Source: Cricetomys ansorgei (lineage: Eukaryota > Chordata > Mammalia > Rodentia > Nesomyidae). From it: DNA of 64,000 bases. Shown here in pieces: positions 44,417-53,785 of the stretch; positions within the stretch are counted from its first letter, which is position 1; each line of letters begins with the position of its first letter. The stretch is taken from positions 1 through 64,000 of the forward strand of contig JAMJFZ010001222.1 of assembly GCA_026225945.1 (NCBI GenBank), written 5' to 3'. Both the position numbers and the translations under genes were made by a program. The notes beneath the pieces are model-generated. The model did not search any database. It saw only the letters and a program-made list of their open reading frames with translations, and was not told the origin of the DNA.

Positions 44417-45108
44417 CAATGATGGCTGGATTGGGGGAGGGGTAGATTCCAACCCATCGTTGCCTGGCCCATGTCAATTACTAATAAAGGTCAAATACAA
44501 TGTCAAACCTAAAGTCACAGAAGGAGGGGCAAAACGTTCAGCTCCAAAGAGAACGGCAATAGCTCAACAATATGGAACTTCACCTAGAGTTTAGCATATT
44601 AAATTAGTAGCGATGAAACAATACATTGAGGATTTAAGGTAACACCTGGTAGTTCCTTCCAACATATACATAAATAGCATCAGAGAAGCGTTTTAATATT
44701 ACCAAACTGTGTTATGGCCTTACAGGTTGAATGAACCAATGAAAATGAATCTCCATCCCACATCCCATCCATATCTCTACATAAAATCTACGCCTGATTT
44801 CAAGTTAGAGTTTTATGTGTCCACATTTCTTAAGCCACATTCAAGGAAATCATCTCAGCTTTGGATGGTATCGGTCTTCATCTTGAACACAAAACTCCAG
44901 CAGATTTAATATTGGCATTCATCATCTGTCAAATCCTTCATACGTCCTTCGAACCAATCAAATTTGGAATTCTCATTGTTTTCTGTTGAGGTGTGGTAAT
45001 AGAAGATTTGATGCGGACCCGTTTCTTCCGGGTCACACTGGACTTGTGGTTGCCATTTGGGGTGGGTCTAGGAGACGGGGAAGTGGAGACGTTTCTTGGC
45101 CTGAGTCT

Positions 45109-45276
45109 CTAACAGTAAAGATGCAGAAGAGAGAGCGAGACCGCCAGGATGCCAGCTGTGGCCTGCAGGGCGCTGCCGCCTCCTCTGGTGGTGGCATTAG
45201 TTGGATTCGGAGCAGCAGAGATATTCTGGGCAGCATTACTTGAAAATGGTGCAACAGATGTTTGGTTGCAATAAAT
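45109..45276 (-). CDS. Cd24: Cd24, coding part of exon 2 (mature peptide and GPI signal)
   Basis: This exon encodes residues 24-78 of CD24, the heat-stable antigen, a small mucin-like surface glycoprotein held by a GPI anchor and known as a ligand for P-selectin and Siglec-type receptors on leukocytes and neurons. The acceptor is 'atgtattttag' followed by ATT TAT TGC. The peptide begins [20 protein letters not shown] and continues [15 protein letters not shown]. Sequons lie at N27, N41 and N50; N47 is followed by proline and would not be used. Serine and threonine are dense, as expected for O-glycosylation. A GGG(S) stretch at 55-58 is a likely anchor-attachment area, followed by a hydrophobic tail ending SLSLLHLYC and the TAG at 45,109-45,111. 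With exon 1 the precursor has 78 residues, against 76 in mouse and 80 in human as I recall. The difference from mouse lies at residues 35-40. Both exons are intact, so this is the functional gene and not one of the intronless Cd24 retrocopies known in rodents. Confidence 0.97.
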   Translation of the reverse strand: MYCNQTSVAPFSSNAAQNISAAPNPTNATTRGGGSALQATAGILAVSLSLLHLYC

Positions 45277-45593
45277 CTAAAATACATAAAAAGTCACAGA
45301 TAAATTTTCAGCATCATCCGCAGCGCCATCCACTCTCTGTAATAACACTTGTGCGGATCATGGTTTCTGTTGCTGCAGCAGAAAGCAAACGCGGGGCCCT
45401 AGGGATGAGAATTAGCTCCACCACTCTCTCCCCTCCGCCCTGATCCATCCTAAGATTGCTTCCGCCATTCTTCTCTTGGGTACATCATTAAATTCTGGAT
45501 TCTCACTTGGTCTCACCCAGATCATTCTCTTTAGTTTTAAAACTGCCTATATAGGCACCTAGAGAATGCAGATAGTAGCCACAAAAGTTCTTC

Positions 45594-45705
45594 AAGCCAG
45601 TGTGGCGATGCACCATCTCAACACTGTGAAGGTAGAGGCAGGAGGATCAGGAGTTCAAGGCCAACCTTAGCTACATGAGACTCTGTCTCAAAAACACAAA
45701 GAGTT
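45594..45705 (+). mobile_element. B1 SINE in Cd24 intron, antisense
   Basis: 'gccagtgtggcgatgcacca', 'gtagaggcaggaggatcagg', 'gttcaaggccaaccttagct' and 'gagactctgtctcaaaaaca'. Confidence 0.8.
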
Positions 45706-45820
45706 CTCTAAACTAAATTGACAAGAGCAGGGCTGCTGTTTCTAACTCTGTTCAGTGTAATAAAGGATCTGCTTATCTAGTTTCTGATACTATAGGATTA
45801 TAGGAATATATATATTATAT

Positions 45821-45843
45821 GTATGCTATACATTATAGCATAC
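45821..45843. repeat. Perfect 10-bp inverted repeat with 3-base loop
   Basis: GTATGCTATA-cat-TATAGCATAC forms a perfect hairpin inside an AT-rich part of the Cd24 intron. Confidence 0.9.
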
Positions 45844-45864
45844 TATAAATATGTGCAATGATAC

Positions 45865-45900
45865 ACACACACACGCACACACGCGCACACACACACACAT
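45865..45900 (+). repeat. (CA)n microsatellite
   Basis: CA repeats with two CG interruptions (cacacgcacacacgcgcaca). Confidence 0.9.
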
Positions 45901-46005
45901 GCAATGGTATATATATTATAGCATTGCTGCAAGTTTTCCTATTTCCCTGGACAAGGAGACATTTTTAAGTTGCTTAAAAGTTTTGAACTTTAAAACACTG
46001 TACTT

Positions 46006-46110
46006 GAACCAGGTTGGTGGCTCAAATCTGTAACCCTAGCACCAGAGAATTTCAAACAGAGAGATCTAGAGCTGAAGCCTGGGTTTACAGCTAGACTATC
46101 TCGAGAAAAT
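46006..46110 (+). mobile_element. B1-like SINE remnant in Cd24 intron
   Basis: 'gaaccaggttggtggctcaa', 'ctgtaaccctagcaccagag' and 'gctagactatctcgagaaaa' suggest a degraded B1-type unit. Confidence 0.5.
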
Positions 46111-46117
46111 AAAACCT

Positions 46118-46275
46118 GGAGTGGCCAAGGGTTGTGACTCACACCTTTAATCCCAGCACTCAGAGGAGGCAGAGGCAAGCAGGTCTCTCTGAATTCAAAG
46201 CTGGACTGGTCTACAGAACAAATTCTAGGCTAGCCAGGGCTACACAGTGAGACTTGTCTCAAAGAACAAACAAAA
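46118..46275 (+). mobile_element. B1 SINE in Cd24 intron, antisense
   Basis: 'cacacctttaatcccagcac', 'gaggcagaggcaagcaggtc', 'gctagccagggctacacagt' and 'gagacttgtctcaaagaac'. Confidence 0.9.
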
Positions 46276-46287
46276 CCTCACATGTTG

Positions 46288-46461
46288 TGTGAGGAATGGG
46301 GGAGGGGGAGTGTGCACACAGTTGTGGGGTGGTTGGGATCTGTGTGTGAGGAATGGGGGAGGGGGAGTGTGCACACAGTTGTGGGGTGGTTGGGATCTGT
46401 GTGTGAGGAATGGGGGAGGGGGAGTGTGCACACAGTTGTGGGGTGGTTGGGATCTGTGGTA
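46288..46461 (+). repeat. Three identical 57-bp tandem units
   Basis: Units start GAGGAATGGGGGAGGGGGAG at 46,291, 46,348 and 46,405 and look identical to one another, which suggests a recent triplication. Because 57 is a multiple of 3, short open frames run through it on both strands; they are not genes. Each unit has several G runs on the + strand. Confidence 0.95.
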
Positions 46462-47599
46462 CTAGAATTTGATGGGTCATGGCCCATCCTGCTGTGCTGA
46501 GTCTCTTTCAGGTTTCACACAATCTGGGAAACATTACGTTAAGGAAATACCCTAACATTTAAAACTTAATAGCACATTGGACATCCTATCTGCTCCTATA
46601 AAATCTTGAAATTATAACCTTTCTCAAAACTGGCCGTAATATCTGTCTTAAATTGAAAAATGGGAGCTGGCCACTTAGAGATGTTGTTAGCATGTACAAG
46701 CCCTTGGATTTGACCATCAGCACCAGAGGTTAATAATAACAATGAATAATTTAATCTAAATTTCAAAAATACTGATGAGTGCTTGCTCTAAAGCAAAAAG
46801 ACTTCAGTTAAAACGTCCTCCCTTCACCAAAGGCAGGGTCTGGAGTTAAATTTCACCAGTTCACCGCCTGGTCACTAGCTGGGCACTGTGGCAGAGAACC
46901 AAGGCTTCCCCTTGTGTCCCAGCATCCTAATGGCACATTCACCGCTGGGTTTGCGAGCCACGAAATGCACAGTCCAGCGAGGCACGTGATACTCTTCTTT
47001 GTCATGGAACAAAGGCTGATTCGAGTTTTCAGCCCTCGCTGAAAGGGAGGGTTTGCCAGGGCTTGCCAGGGCTTCCGATTACAGGCGAGAGAGGCCTACG
47101 TGGCACCTAGCAGAGAGTCTAGCCGCATGTACATTGGGCTCCCCTTTGATCCAAAGATAAACCCTCCTACACCAGCACAAGCACCTTTTGTTCTACATTC
47201 GTAAGACCATTAAGCAAATATTGATTTTAAAAAATGTACAAATTGTATCCAAAGTCGACTGCCCCCATAAAATCCTGATCCAGTCAATTATACTTATAGG
47301 GCGCCTACTGTGTGAAAGATAGAGCCTGCCCTCTAAGGAGGTGGCATTCCCACGGAAAGGAAAATATTAATACGCTAAGATTTTTAAAACAGAAAGCCTG
47401 TCTGGAGTACTCAAGTAGCTGTTCTTTGTATAAAGAGCTTTTAGTACAGCAGGTGACAAAAAGCAATAAAGAAAAAAGAGCCTAGTGCGTCGATGTGAAA
47501 GTCTAAAGGTCCTCTCCCACACCATCAACAGTTTTTCAAATGTTAATTAAATTGGCATTAATTTTTCTCCGCCAAGCTCCCTTGATTTGCTTAACCAAA
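46462..47599. other. Middle of Cd24 intron 1, no SINE seen
   Basis: Largely unique, AT-moderate sequence without an obvious rodent SINE; 46,880-47,180 has a few CpGs. No exon or RNA gene is recognised. Confidence 0.5.
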
Positions 47600-48502
47600 A
47601 CCCAAACCTCCCTCTTAACATTACGATGAGGGGTGGGCCGCTGGGGAGAAGGGAATCTGGGGGAGACCAGCGGGTTTCTTGAGGCCGAGTCCCTCCTCCA
47701 TTGGGGGGTGGGGGGGTTTGCTGAGAAAAGCCCCGGGGCGCAGCCAACCCACAGCAGGAAGACAATGGGGTACAGTTACCCTGCCCCGGGTGGGGAAGAT
47801 GAAGCGCGCGCTCCCAGCTCTTGGGCGGCTCTCCCAGGTGAGCCTGGCAGCCCAACTTTTCAGGGGCGAAGCCGGGGAGACAGTCCTGAGCGAGCCGAAG
47901 GCAGTGGAAAGCCACCGGCTGCTTCCGAGTCCGGCCCGGTAGCCCAGGCTCCGCTCCAGGTCTGATTCTGGGCGCGGCGCCTTCACGCTCTCGCCAGCGC
48001 GGCCAGCCCAGAGCCACCCTTGGGGTAGGGGGCGAGATCCGTAGCCGGGACCGGTCTAGCGGGGGCGGCGGGGACCAGGACAAAGCCTGCCGCACTCGGG
48101 ACTAGTGGGTCTAGGCTGAGATGGGGCCCCTCGGGTGGTCAGGGATGGAGGCATGAGGGCGCACCGCGGGAGTTGGTGGCGTCGGGAGGTCTCTAGCTTC
48201 AGGACTCGGTGGAAGGTAGGACCACGGCCAGGGCTTCCTGGGGGCGACCCCCAAACCAGTCTGCACGGCGGGGCACGGGCGTGCGCCACGCTCCCCAGAG
48301 GGGACCGTCCCCTCTTTGTGTGGCTCCCTGGGAGCGCGAAGACCCCGGTGGGAGGGGAGGGGCGCTCTCTCGAGGGAGTCCACCCCGCGGTTCCCCGAGT
48401 CAGTTACGCAAAATTCCCTCCCCACCCCAGCGCGTAGCCCGCGGTGCGGACTCCATCCCTCCTACACACGCGCACGCCCAGGGCGCAGCCCCCGTGCCTC
48501 AC

Positions 48503-48571
48503 CTGCGTGGGTAGAAGCAGTGCCAGAAGCAGCAACCCCAGCCCCAGCCTGGCCACCATCGCTCGGCCCAT
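48503..48571 (-). CDS. Cd24: Cd24, coding part of exon 1 (signal peptide)
   Basis: The 23 codons encode the signal peptide MGRAMVARLGLGLLLLALLL followed by PTQ, which is the CD24 leader as I know it from human and mouse. The start ATG (48,569-48,571) has G at -3 and G at +4, a strong context. A second in-frame ATG is codon 5. The coding part ends in CAG at the splice donor (GTGAGG) and is joined in phase 0 to exon 2 at 45,276. The frame left open upstream of the ATG on the minus strand runs through the 5' UTR and promoter and is not coding. Confidence 0.97.
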
Positions 48572-48656
48572 GTCCGCTCCGTCGGCGCGCGGCGCAACTC
48601 CCTGGATGCTCGGTGCGTGGAGGTCTGCTCGGCTCGCGCGGGCGCAGGCAAGGTGG
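48572..48656 (-). other. Cd24: Cd24 5' untranslated region (approximate)
   Basis: The start is placed about 30 bp downstream of the TATA box, giving a UTR of about 85 bp. The exact start cannot be read from sequence. Confidence 0.6.
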
Positions 48657-48680
48657 GGAGCGCGGCGGGCCGGCGGGACC

Positions 48681-48687
48681 TTATATA
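48681..48687 (-). promoter_or_regulatory. Cd24: TATA box of Cd24
   Basis: The gene strand reads TATATAAGG about 110 bp upstream of the start codon. A TATA box inside a CpG island is a less common promoter mix and suggests a focused start site. Confidence 0.85.
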
Positions 48688-48706
48688 CCGGGACGGCCAC
48701 AATAGC

Positions 48707-48714
48707 CGTGACGT
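48707..48714 (-). promoter_or_regulatory. Cd24: CRE-like / ACGTCACG site
   Basis: The gene strand reads ACGTCACG 20 bp upstream of the TATA box, a partial match to the cAMP-response or ATF site TGACGTCA. Confidence 0.4.
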
Positions 48715-48763
48715 GCGCGCCCGCCCACCCGTGCTCCCCTCCTCCCCGCCGCTCCCGTCCCTG

Positions 48764-48772
48764 CCCCGCCCC
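48764..48772. promoter_or_regulatory. Cd24: GC box (Sp1-type)
   Basis: CCCCGCCCC about 80 bp upstream of the TATA box, within a longer C-rich stretch with further partial GC boxes. Confidence 0.55.
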
Positions 48773-49450
48773 CTCCCCCGCCGCCTGCACGGGGCCCGGG
48801 AGACCCGGACGTCCCGGGGCGGCGGCTCGGCAGGTGGGCGGCCGCCCCGGGCCCCGGCGGGGCTGGCTAGGGTTTCCTGGGGCTGGCTGTGTGCACAGGC
48901 GCGGGCGACTCCCACGCGGGACCGGGGCGAGCACGCGAGCCACACACGCCTCCCGGTCCAAGTTTCCTTTGTTTCCCTGGCCCTTCCATATTACCCCCCG
49001 ACACGGAAAGTCGGAGCCGCGGGCGCCGCGGGGCCCCGGGCTGGGCGTTCTCAGGGCAAGCCTCGCCGGTCCCTCGGCCGTGGCGCGCGGGGATGTGGCT
49101 AGGAGACCGGCGCCGCCTCGCGCGGGCCCCCGCGGCTGCACGGCGGGATCGAGGGACCCCGAGCTCAGCCCGGCGTCTGCTCTCTTGCTTTGTGCTTTGA
49201 ACTGCTCGAGCCCTGCACCCCGCAGAGCACACCCGGGCGTACCCCGCGGCCTCCGCCCGGACCTAGGGGGCAGCGCGCGGCCACCGGGCGGGACGCCGCG
49301 GGGACTGGCTTTCCGTCCCAGAGCTCTCCAGCCGCCGGGGCTTGGGAACCGGGACTCGACGAGACCTCCCACCCGGAGGACACCCCTCCCCCCAGCCGCC
49401 TCGGCCCGCGCGGTCCCACCATAACTCGTGCATTCCTGGGGACGCGCTTG

Positions 49451-50251
49451 TTCGCTCTCTGTGGCACAATACTTGCACATCATTCGTTTAAAAAAGCAAA
49501 CGCTTTCAGGATCAAGACATTTCTTTTCCATAGTTGCCATTTAGTAATTTGATAAAGTGGTGCAAAAAGATTAGTCATCCGTCTGCACGTTTTAATGGAA
49601 TCTTTCAACCCTTCTACTGTGAAAACTTCAAAGCAAATTTTAAAATGATTTAGTGGTAGAATGTTTTTAATTTTTAATCACAGGGGTTTAGACCTTTCTA
49701 TTTAAAGTAGGGCCCACGTGTTTTACAGACCTTAAAGCAAAACAGACCAAACCTAGCAACGATGGAAATTTGTTTAAATTTCAATTTTCGCAGAACAACC
49801 TCGTAAAAACAAGGTTAGTTTTATGGGAGCAAGCTGACAATGGAGTCCATAGTTTTTGGTTTGTGACTGCATTAGCCTGCGCTTTAACGGTCAGCCACAG
49901 CCGCTCAGTAACTTTCCACATGTGAGATGTGCTTGGGAACACAGGAATTTTTGTCTAGCACCAGTGAACTTTCCTGTTTAACAGTTACCACAGTCTATAG
50001 AAATGCTGCCCTGTGCACAGCTCTCCTCTTCCAGGGTGGCGCAAGGACAGCTGACTCCGGCTCTAATCCCAGGGGCCCTGTCTTCAGAGGCTCTCCAGGA
50101 CAGGCTTATAGACTGCTGGTGCTGCCATGGCTTCCATTTATTTTGCCCTCCGCTTGTTTTTTTCTGCCCCTCTCCTCGGCTCTCCATTCTTCCCCTCCCT
50201 CCTCTTACTTCCTCTTCCTCCTCTTTCTTGGTATTACCTTAAGGAACTATG
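49451..50251. other. AT-rich sequence upstream of the Cd24 CpG island
   Basis: No rodent SINE is seen in 49,480-50,240. This could be conserved regulatory DNA, but sequence alone does not show that. No gene is recognised. Confidence 0.45.
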
Positions 50252-50395
50252 ATAGTGCGGTGGTTAACAATGCAGCCTCTGGAGCCAGGCTACCCAGACT
50301 CAAATGCTGTGAGACATTTTTGGGGCAGAAAGCTGCTGCTTCTTCATCTGTAAGGTGGAAACTGCAATAGTGTAACTGATGAGTTCTTAAGCAAT
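50252..50395 (+). mobile_element. MIR (ancient mammalian SINE)
   Basis: 'gtgcggtggttaacaatgca', 'gcctctggagccaggctacc', 'ctcaaatgctgtgag' and 'ttcttcatctgtaaggtgga' follow the MIR consensus in order. Confidence 0.88.
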
Positions 50396-50401
50396 TATTG
50401 T

Positions 50402-50545
50402 ACACCGAGTGTGGGAGTGCATGCCTGGAATCTGAGCTCTCAGGAGGCAGAAGCAGGGGGATCACTGCGAGTTCAAGGCCAGCCTGGTCTACATAAGCAA
50501 AGTTCCAGGCCACCCATGGCTAAACAGCAAGACCATGCTTCAAAA
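50402..50545 (+). mobile_element. B1 SINE
   Basis: 'gagtgtgggagtgcatgcct', 'ctcaggaggcagaagcaggg' and 'caaggccagcctggtctaca'; the tail is 'catgcttcaaaagcaaag'. Confidence 0.88.
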
Positions 50546-51799
50546 GCAAAGCAAACAAGAAAGAAGTGCTGTGTATATCCGTGTTAGGACATACTCTCTT
50601 GATACTTGCTCCTTGGCTGGAGGTAACAGGAAACAAGACAGTGTTTACCATCCCCGTATCTGTGTGATTCACGCAGATGCACAGGGAAACATCAAGCTGG
50701 ACTGATGCCCAAAATTGGTGAGGTGTGCAGGACCACCGCCAGGACCATCTCCTCTATAGCTGAAGACATGCAGAATTCTGAGCAGGGCCCCCCCCCCCCC
50801 CGTTTCCTTTCTACCCAGAAGCCCTCCCTGGAACTTTGCTGTGTTGCTCAGGACTTTAGCCATTCTGTGCCCAGCAGCTTAGCCCAGAAAGGGAAGTCCA
50901 TTTTGCCCATCTGACAGACTACCCATAAGGCTAGACGTGTGAGACACCTTCCGAAGCTCTGCCCTGGGCCTCTTGTTTGTTGAGTCTGTTCTCTCTGCTC
51001 TTCCAGCTTTCCACAGTTTGATTTTCTCTTAGCCAAGGATAGCTCTTGCCACTGCACTAAAGAGAATCTTGCCAGTTATCTCAGAGTTTTTCTTAAGACA
51101 CTTGTCCAATTTACATTTTCTAGAAAAAAATATTTCACCGCACAGTTATGAGACTGATTAGTTGTATATATTGATATGTGTGTGAAAACTCAGCTCAGGT
51201 CAGGTTGCACACTTTTCTCATGAAACTGTCTATGACCTCCTTTCTTGTTGCTGTTTGACAGTCACCGCGTAGCTCTGGCTTTGGACTCTGAATCCTTCTG
51301 CCTCAGCCTCCCGAATGCTGGGATTACAGCTCTGTCACCTGACATTCGGATGTTGGTCCTGTTCTGAGTAGGCTGTAATAGCAAGACATACAATTCCAAT
51401 GTGCACAACGGCGAGGAATGCTAATGAACCGGGCTGAGGCAGCACTCTGGAGCCTCGGGGTGCAGCCCCGACTTAGGGCCTGCTCTACCTGTCCCGAAGA
51501 GCCCGCCTGACTTTTGGCGAGGGTCTCCACCATCTGATACCTAGAGTACCACACCTGTGAAGTGGACCTGTGCGCAAGGGATGCAGCCTAACAGAATTCC
51601 AACATGTGCTCCTTCCCAGAAGGATGCACCAAGACTCCTCTGCTGTTGCCATGGGCATTATTCTGATGTTTTAAAAAAATCTTATGCTCCTTTTCCCCCA
51701 ATAATCTTTGTACATGGCATTTTTTTCTCCCCACCCCCAATCCCCCAGCACACTTGTGAAGGTATGAGGAGAATTTGCCCAAGTGGGTTCTCTTTCTAC
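50546..51799. other. Intergenic DNA, no gene recognised
   Basis: A C14 run lies at 50,788-50,801. A reverse B1 fragment lies at about 51,235-51,345 ('ctgcctcagcctcccgaatg'). No gene is seen. Confidence 0.5.
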
Positions 51800-51881
51800 T
51801 ATGTGGGTTTCTGGATTTGAACTCAAGCCACCAGCCTTGGTGCTAAGCACCTTTACCTGCTGAGCCATCTGACCAGCCCCA
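51800..51881 (-). mobile_element. B2 SINE, truncated
   Basis: 'gatttgaactcaagccacca' and 'ctgctgagccatctgaccag' are the reverse of the B2 head; the tail half is missing. Confidence 0.8.
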
Positions 51882-51934
51882 TGTGGCTCTTCATTTGTGC
51901 ATCACCTGTGAGGTCAGTAGAGCAGATGGCATTG

Positions 51935-52045
51935 GTATCATCTTTATTCTGAGACACAGATGTTAAGAAACTTGGCCACAGCGCCTGCGCCAGTTAGGAC
52001 ACCACCTCTAAAGTCATAGACTCCCGACCAGGTTCTAAGTCATTT
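51935..52045 (+). mobile_element. MIR (ancient), 3' half
   Basis: 'tctttattctgagacacaga', 'gttaagaaacttggccacag' and 'gactcccgaccaggttctaa' follow the MIR 3' half. Confidence 0.7.
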
Positions 52046-52071
52046 CTGTTTTGCTGAAAAGAACAAGGACC

Positions 52072-52152
52072 AGGGTACAGGATTTAGCTCAGTGGTGCAA
52101 TGCTTGCCTAGCATGTCCCTGAGACCCTGAGTTCGGTCCCAGCATTGCTGGG
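52072..52152 (+). mobile_element. ID SINE
   Basis: 'gggtacaggatttagctcag', 'caatgcttgcctagcatgtc' and 'gagttcggtcccagcattgc' are the ID core. Confidence 0.88.
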
Positions 52153-52964
52153 GGAGGGGGGATACAGAGACTATGCCCTGCCCACCCACGTCCTCTGCAC
52201 CTAGCACTCAATACTGGATAAATGGACTGATATTAAGGGAGAAGTTTAATTTGCATTTTGATTTAAAACACTAAGTGTTATTTTTAGGGAAACAAGATTA
52301 AATGCAGGGCTAAGTTATTTGACATTTTTAGCAGGTTTTAGCAAAATGGATATAAAATAACATATCAATACAATAAAGTATGCCTTCTGTGCTTTATTGT
52401 ACAAACAGTTCCTGGAATAATCACATTTAATTAAAAGTCCCATTTAGTGATATTTGTATTTTCCTAATTCTATGCTGCCCTCCACTGAGCTGGCATTCAA
52501 TTTTTCTGTTTATCTTGGTCTATTTAGGCAAGCTTTGCTCCCCACTCTCAGGAGCCTCAGGTGTGGAGGCAGGGGAAGTGACAAAGTGGGTTAGCCTTCT
52601 GGCTGCGGTCCTCTGTCCCAGCTGAAGCATGAGTCTGGTGGCATCCCAGCTGGACTCTGTGGGGCTGCGCTGCCCTCTGCTGGCCACAGGGCCTATCAGC
52701 CCTCACTGTCAAAAAAACAAAAGCAAAACAAAGCCACTTTTCCTTTGTGCTGATAAAAAGCCCTAGATTTTTAATGCTCAGGAAGCTAACAACCACAGTG
52801 AGTGTCTTTTGCAGTTAGGTTATCTTTTTCTCCTATAAATAGAATCAGTCTGGGCTGTTTTTAGATGCAAATTAAGTAAGGTCCCCCATGCTGAAGAGCT
52901 AGTGTGTTGTTGTTGTTTAAGGGAATTAAATAAAAAGAAGGAACCCTTCATTTATTTGGAAAAA
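52153..52964. other. Intergenic DNA, no gene recognised
   Basis: AT-rich unique sequence; no supported feature. Confidence 0.5.
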
Positions 52965-53105
52965 AAATCTGAGACGGGGTTTCTCTGTTGTAACTGGCTA
53001 TCCTGGAACTCACTCTGTGGACCAGGCTGGCCTCAAACTCACAGAGATATGCCTGCCTCTGCCTCCCAGGTGCTGGGATTAAAGGTGCACCACCACTGGC
53101 TGGCT
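52965..53105 (-). mobile_element. B1 SINE
   Basis: 'gagacggggtttctctgttg', 'ggctatcctggaactcactc', 'gaccaggctggcctcaaact' and 'gctgggattaaaggtgcacc' are the clean reverse complement of B1. Confidence 0.95.
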
Positions 53106-53407
53106 ATTTGGTCAAAATTTAAGTTAAAAGTTTTAGGGATTATTGGTTGGCAAGGATGTGGACGAAGCCCTTGGGCCTGGAGGGGCACATCTGTTGGGGT
53201 TAATATTGCATGTTTCCCCGTCTGGCAATTCTAGTGTTAAATTTAGTCCAAAGATAAACTGGTGCAAAGACTGAAAATTTCAGGGTCAGTAAGAGACCCT
53301 GTCTCCAGGAAAGAAGACAAAGAACAACAAAGGAAGAGTAGCACCCTCCTCTCATCTCTCGAGAACCAGTACAGACATACACACTCAATTTTCTTTTAAA
53401 TAGGAAA
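53106..53407. other. Spacer with a B4-tail-like patch
   Basis: The part 53,290-53,390 (agagaccctgtctccaggaa, then gtacagacatacacactc) looks like a B4 tail; no gene is seen. Confidence 0.4.
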
Positions 53408-53612
53408 CAGGCTGGGGTGTAGTTCAGTTGCCTTAGTGCTTACCTAGCATGCACAAAGTCCTGGGTTCAATCCCCCACGCCACGTATACCGGGTGTAGTA
53501 GTGCATGCCTGTAATCCCAGCAATAGGAGGGAGGGTCAGACGGTCAGGGCCATTCTGAACTGCATGAGTTTGAAGCTAACCTGTCCTACAGGAAACTGTC
53601 TTGAAGGGGAAT
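53408..53612 (+). mobile_element. B4 SINE (ID plus B1-like)
   Basis: An ID core ('ggctggggtgtagttcagtt', 'cttacctagcatgcacaaag') leads into a B1-like body ('gtgcatgcctgtaatcccag'). Confidence 0.8.
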
Positions 53613-53642
53613 AATGATGAACCCTATAAAGAAGAGATCTAT

Positions 53643-53785
53643 TAGGCTGGTTGCACACCTTTACTCCCAGCACTGGGGAGACAGAGGCAGGCAGATCTCT
53701 GTGAGTTCAAGGCCAGCCTCATCTACGTAGCAGGTTCCAGGCCAGCCAGGGTGATGTACTGAGACCCTGTTTCAAAAAATGGGAA
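53643..53785 (+). mobile_element. B1 SINE
   Basis: 'cacacctttactcccagcac', 'gagttcaaggccagcctcat', 'ccaggccagccagggtgatg' and 'gagaccctgtttcaaaaaa'. Confidence 0.92.

Larger units (their letters stand above)
43585..45108 (-). other. Cd24: Cd24 3' untranslated region
   Basis: The 3' UTR runs from the base after the TAG to a cleavage site placed 10-25 bp past the AATAAA at 43,606-43,611; its end is therefore approximate. About 1.5 kb is in line with the long 3' UTR known for Cd24 mRNAs. It contains no SINE, although SINEs fill the flanks, which fits selection on the UTR. A second AATAAA (minus strand) at 44,411-44,416 would give a shorter isoform with a UTR near 0.7 kb. Confidence 0.85.
45277..48502 (-). 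other. Cd24: Cd24 intron 1
   Basis: The 3,226-bp phase-0 intron has donor CAG|GTGAGG at 48,503/48,502 and acceptor TTTTAG|ATT at 45,277/45,276. The part next to exon 1 (47,600-48,502) is CpG-rich and belongs to the promoter CpG island. The rest holds SINEs, a 57-bp triplicate and a CA tract. An old mammalian-wide repeat remnant may lie at 47,295-47,380 (ggcgcctactgtgtgaaaga). Confidence 0.95.
47600..49450. promoter_or_regulatory. Cd24: CpG island of the Cd24 promoter
   Basis: About 1.85 kb are rich in G, C and CpG, in sharp contrast to AT-rich flanks on both sides. It covers the promoter, exon 1 and the first 900 bp of the intron, and extends about 750 bp upstream. Several long open frames on both strands here (up to 378 codons) are products of the GC content. 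The region holds no recognisable second gene. Confidence 0.9.

Noticed and set aside
46240..46500. Proline- or glycine-rich repeated peptides on both strands
   Set aside because: Produced by the three 57-bp units, whose length is a multiple of 3.
48404..49540. 378-codon minus frame and several long plus frames in the CpG island
   Set aside because: GC-rich DNA lacks stop codons. The minus frame passes through Cd24 exon 1 but begins far upstream of the real start and reads through the promoter and TATA box.
49927..50370. 147-codon frame upstream of Cd24
   Set aside because: It runs into a MIR element and has no supporting signals.
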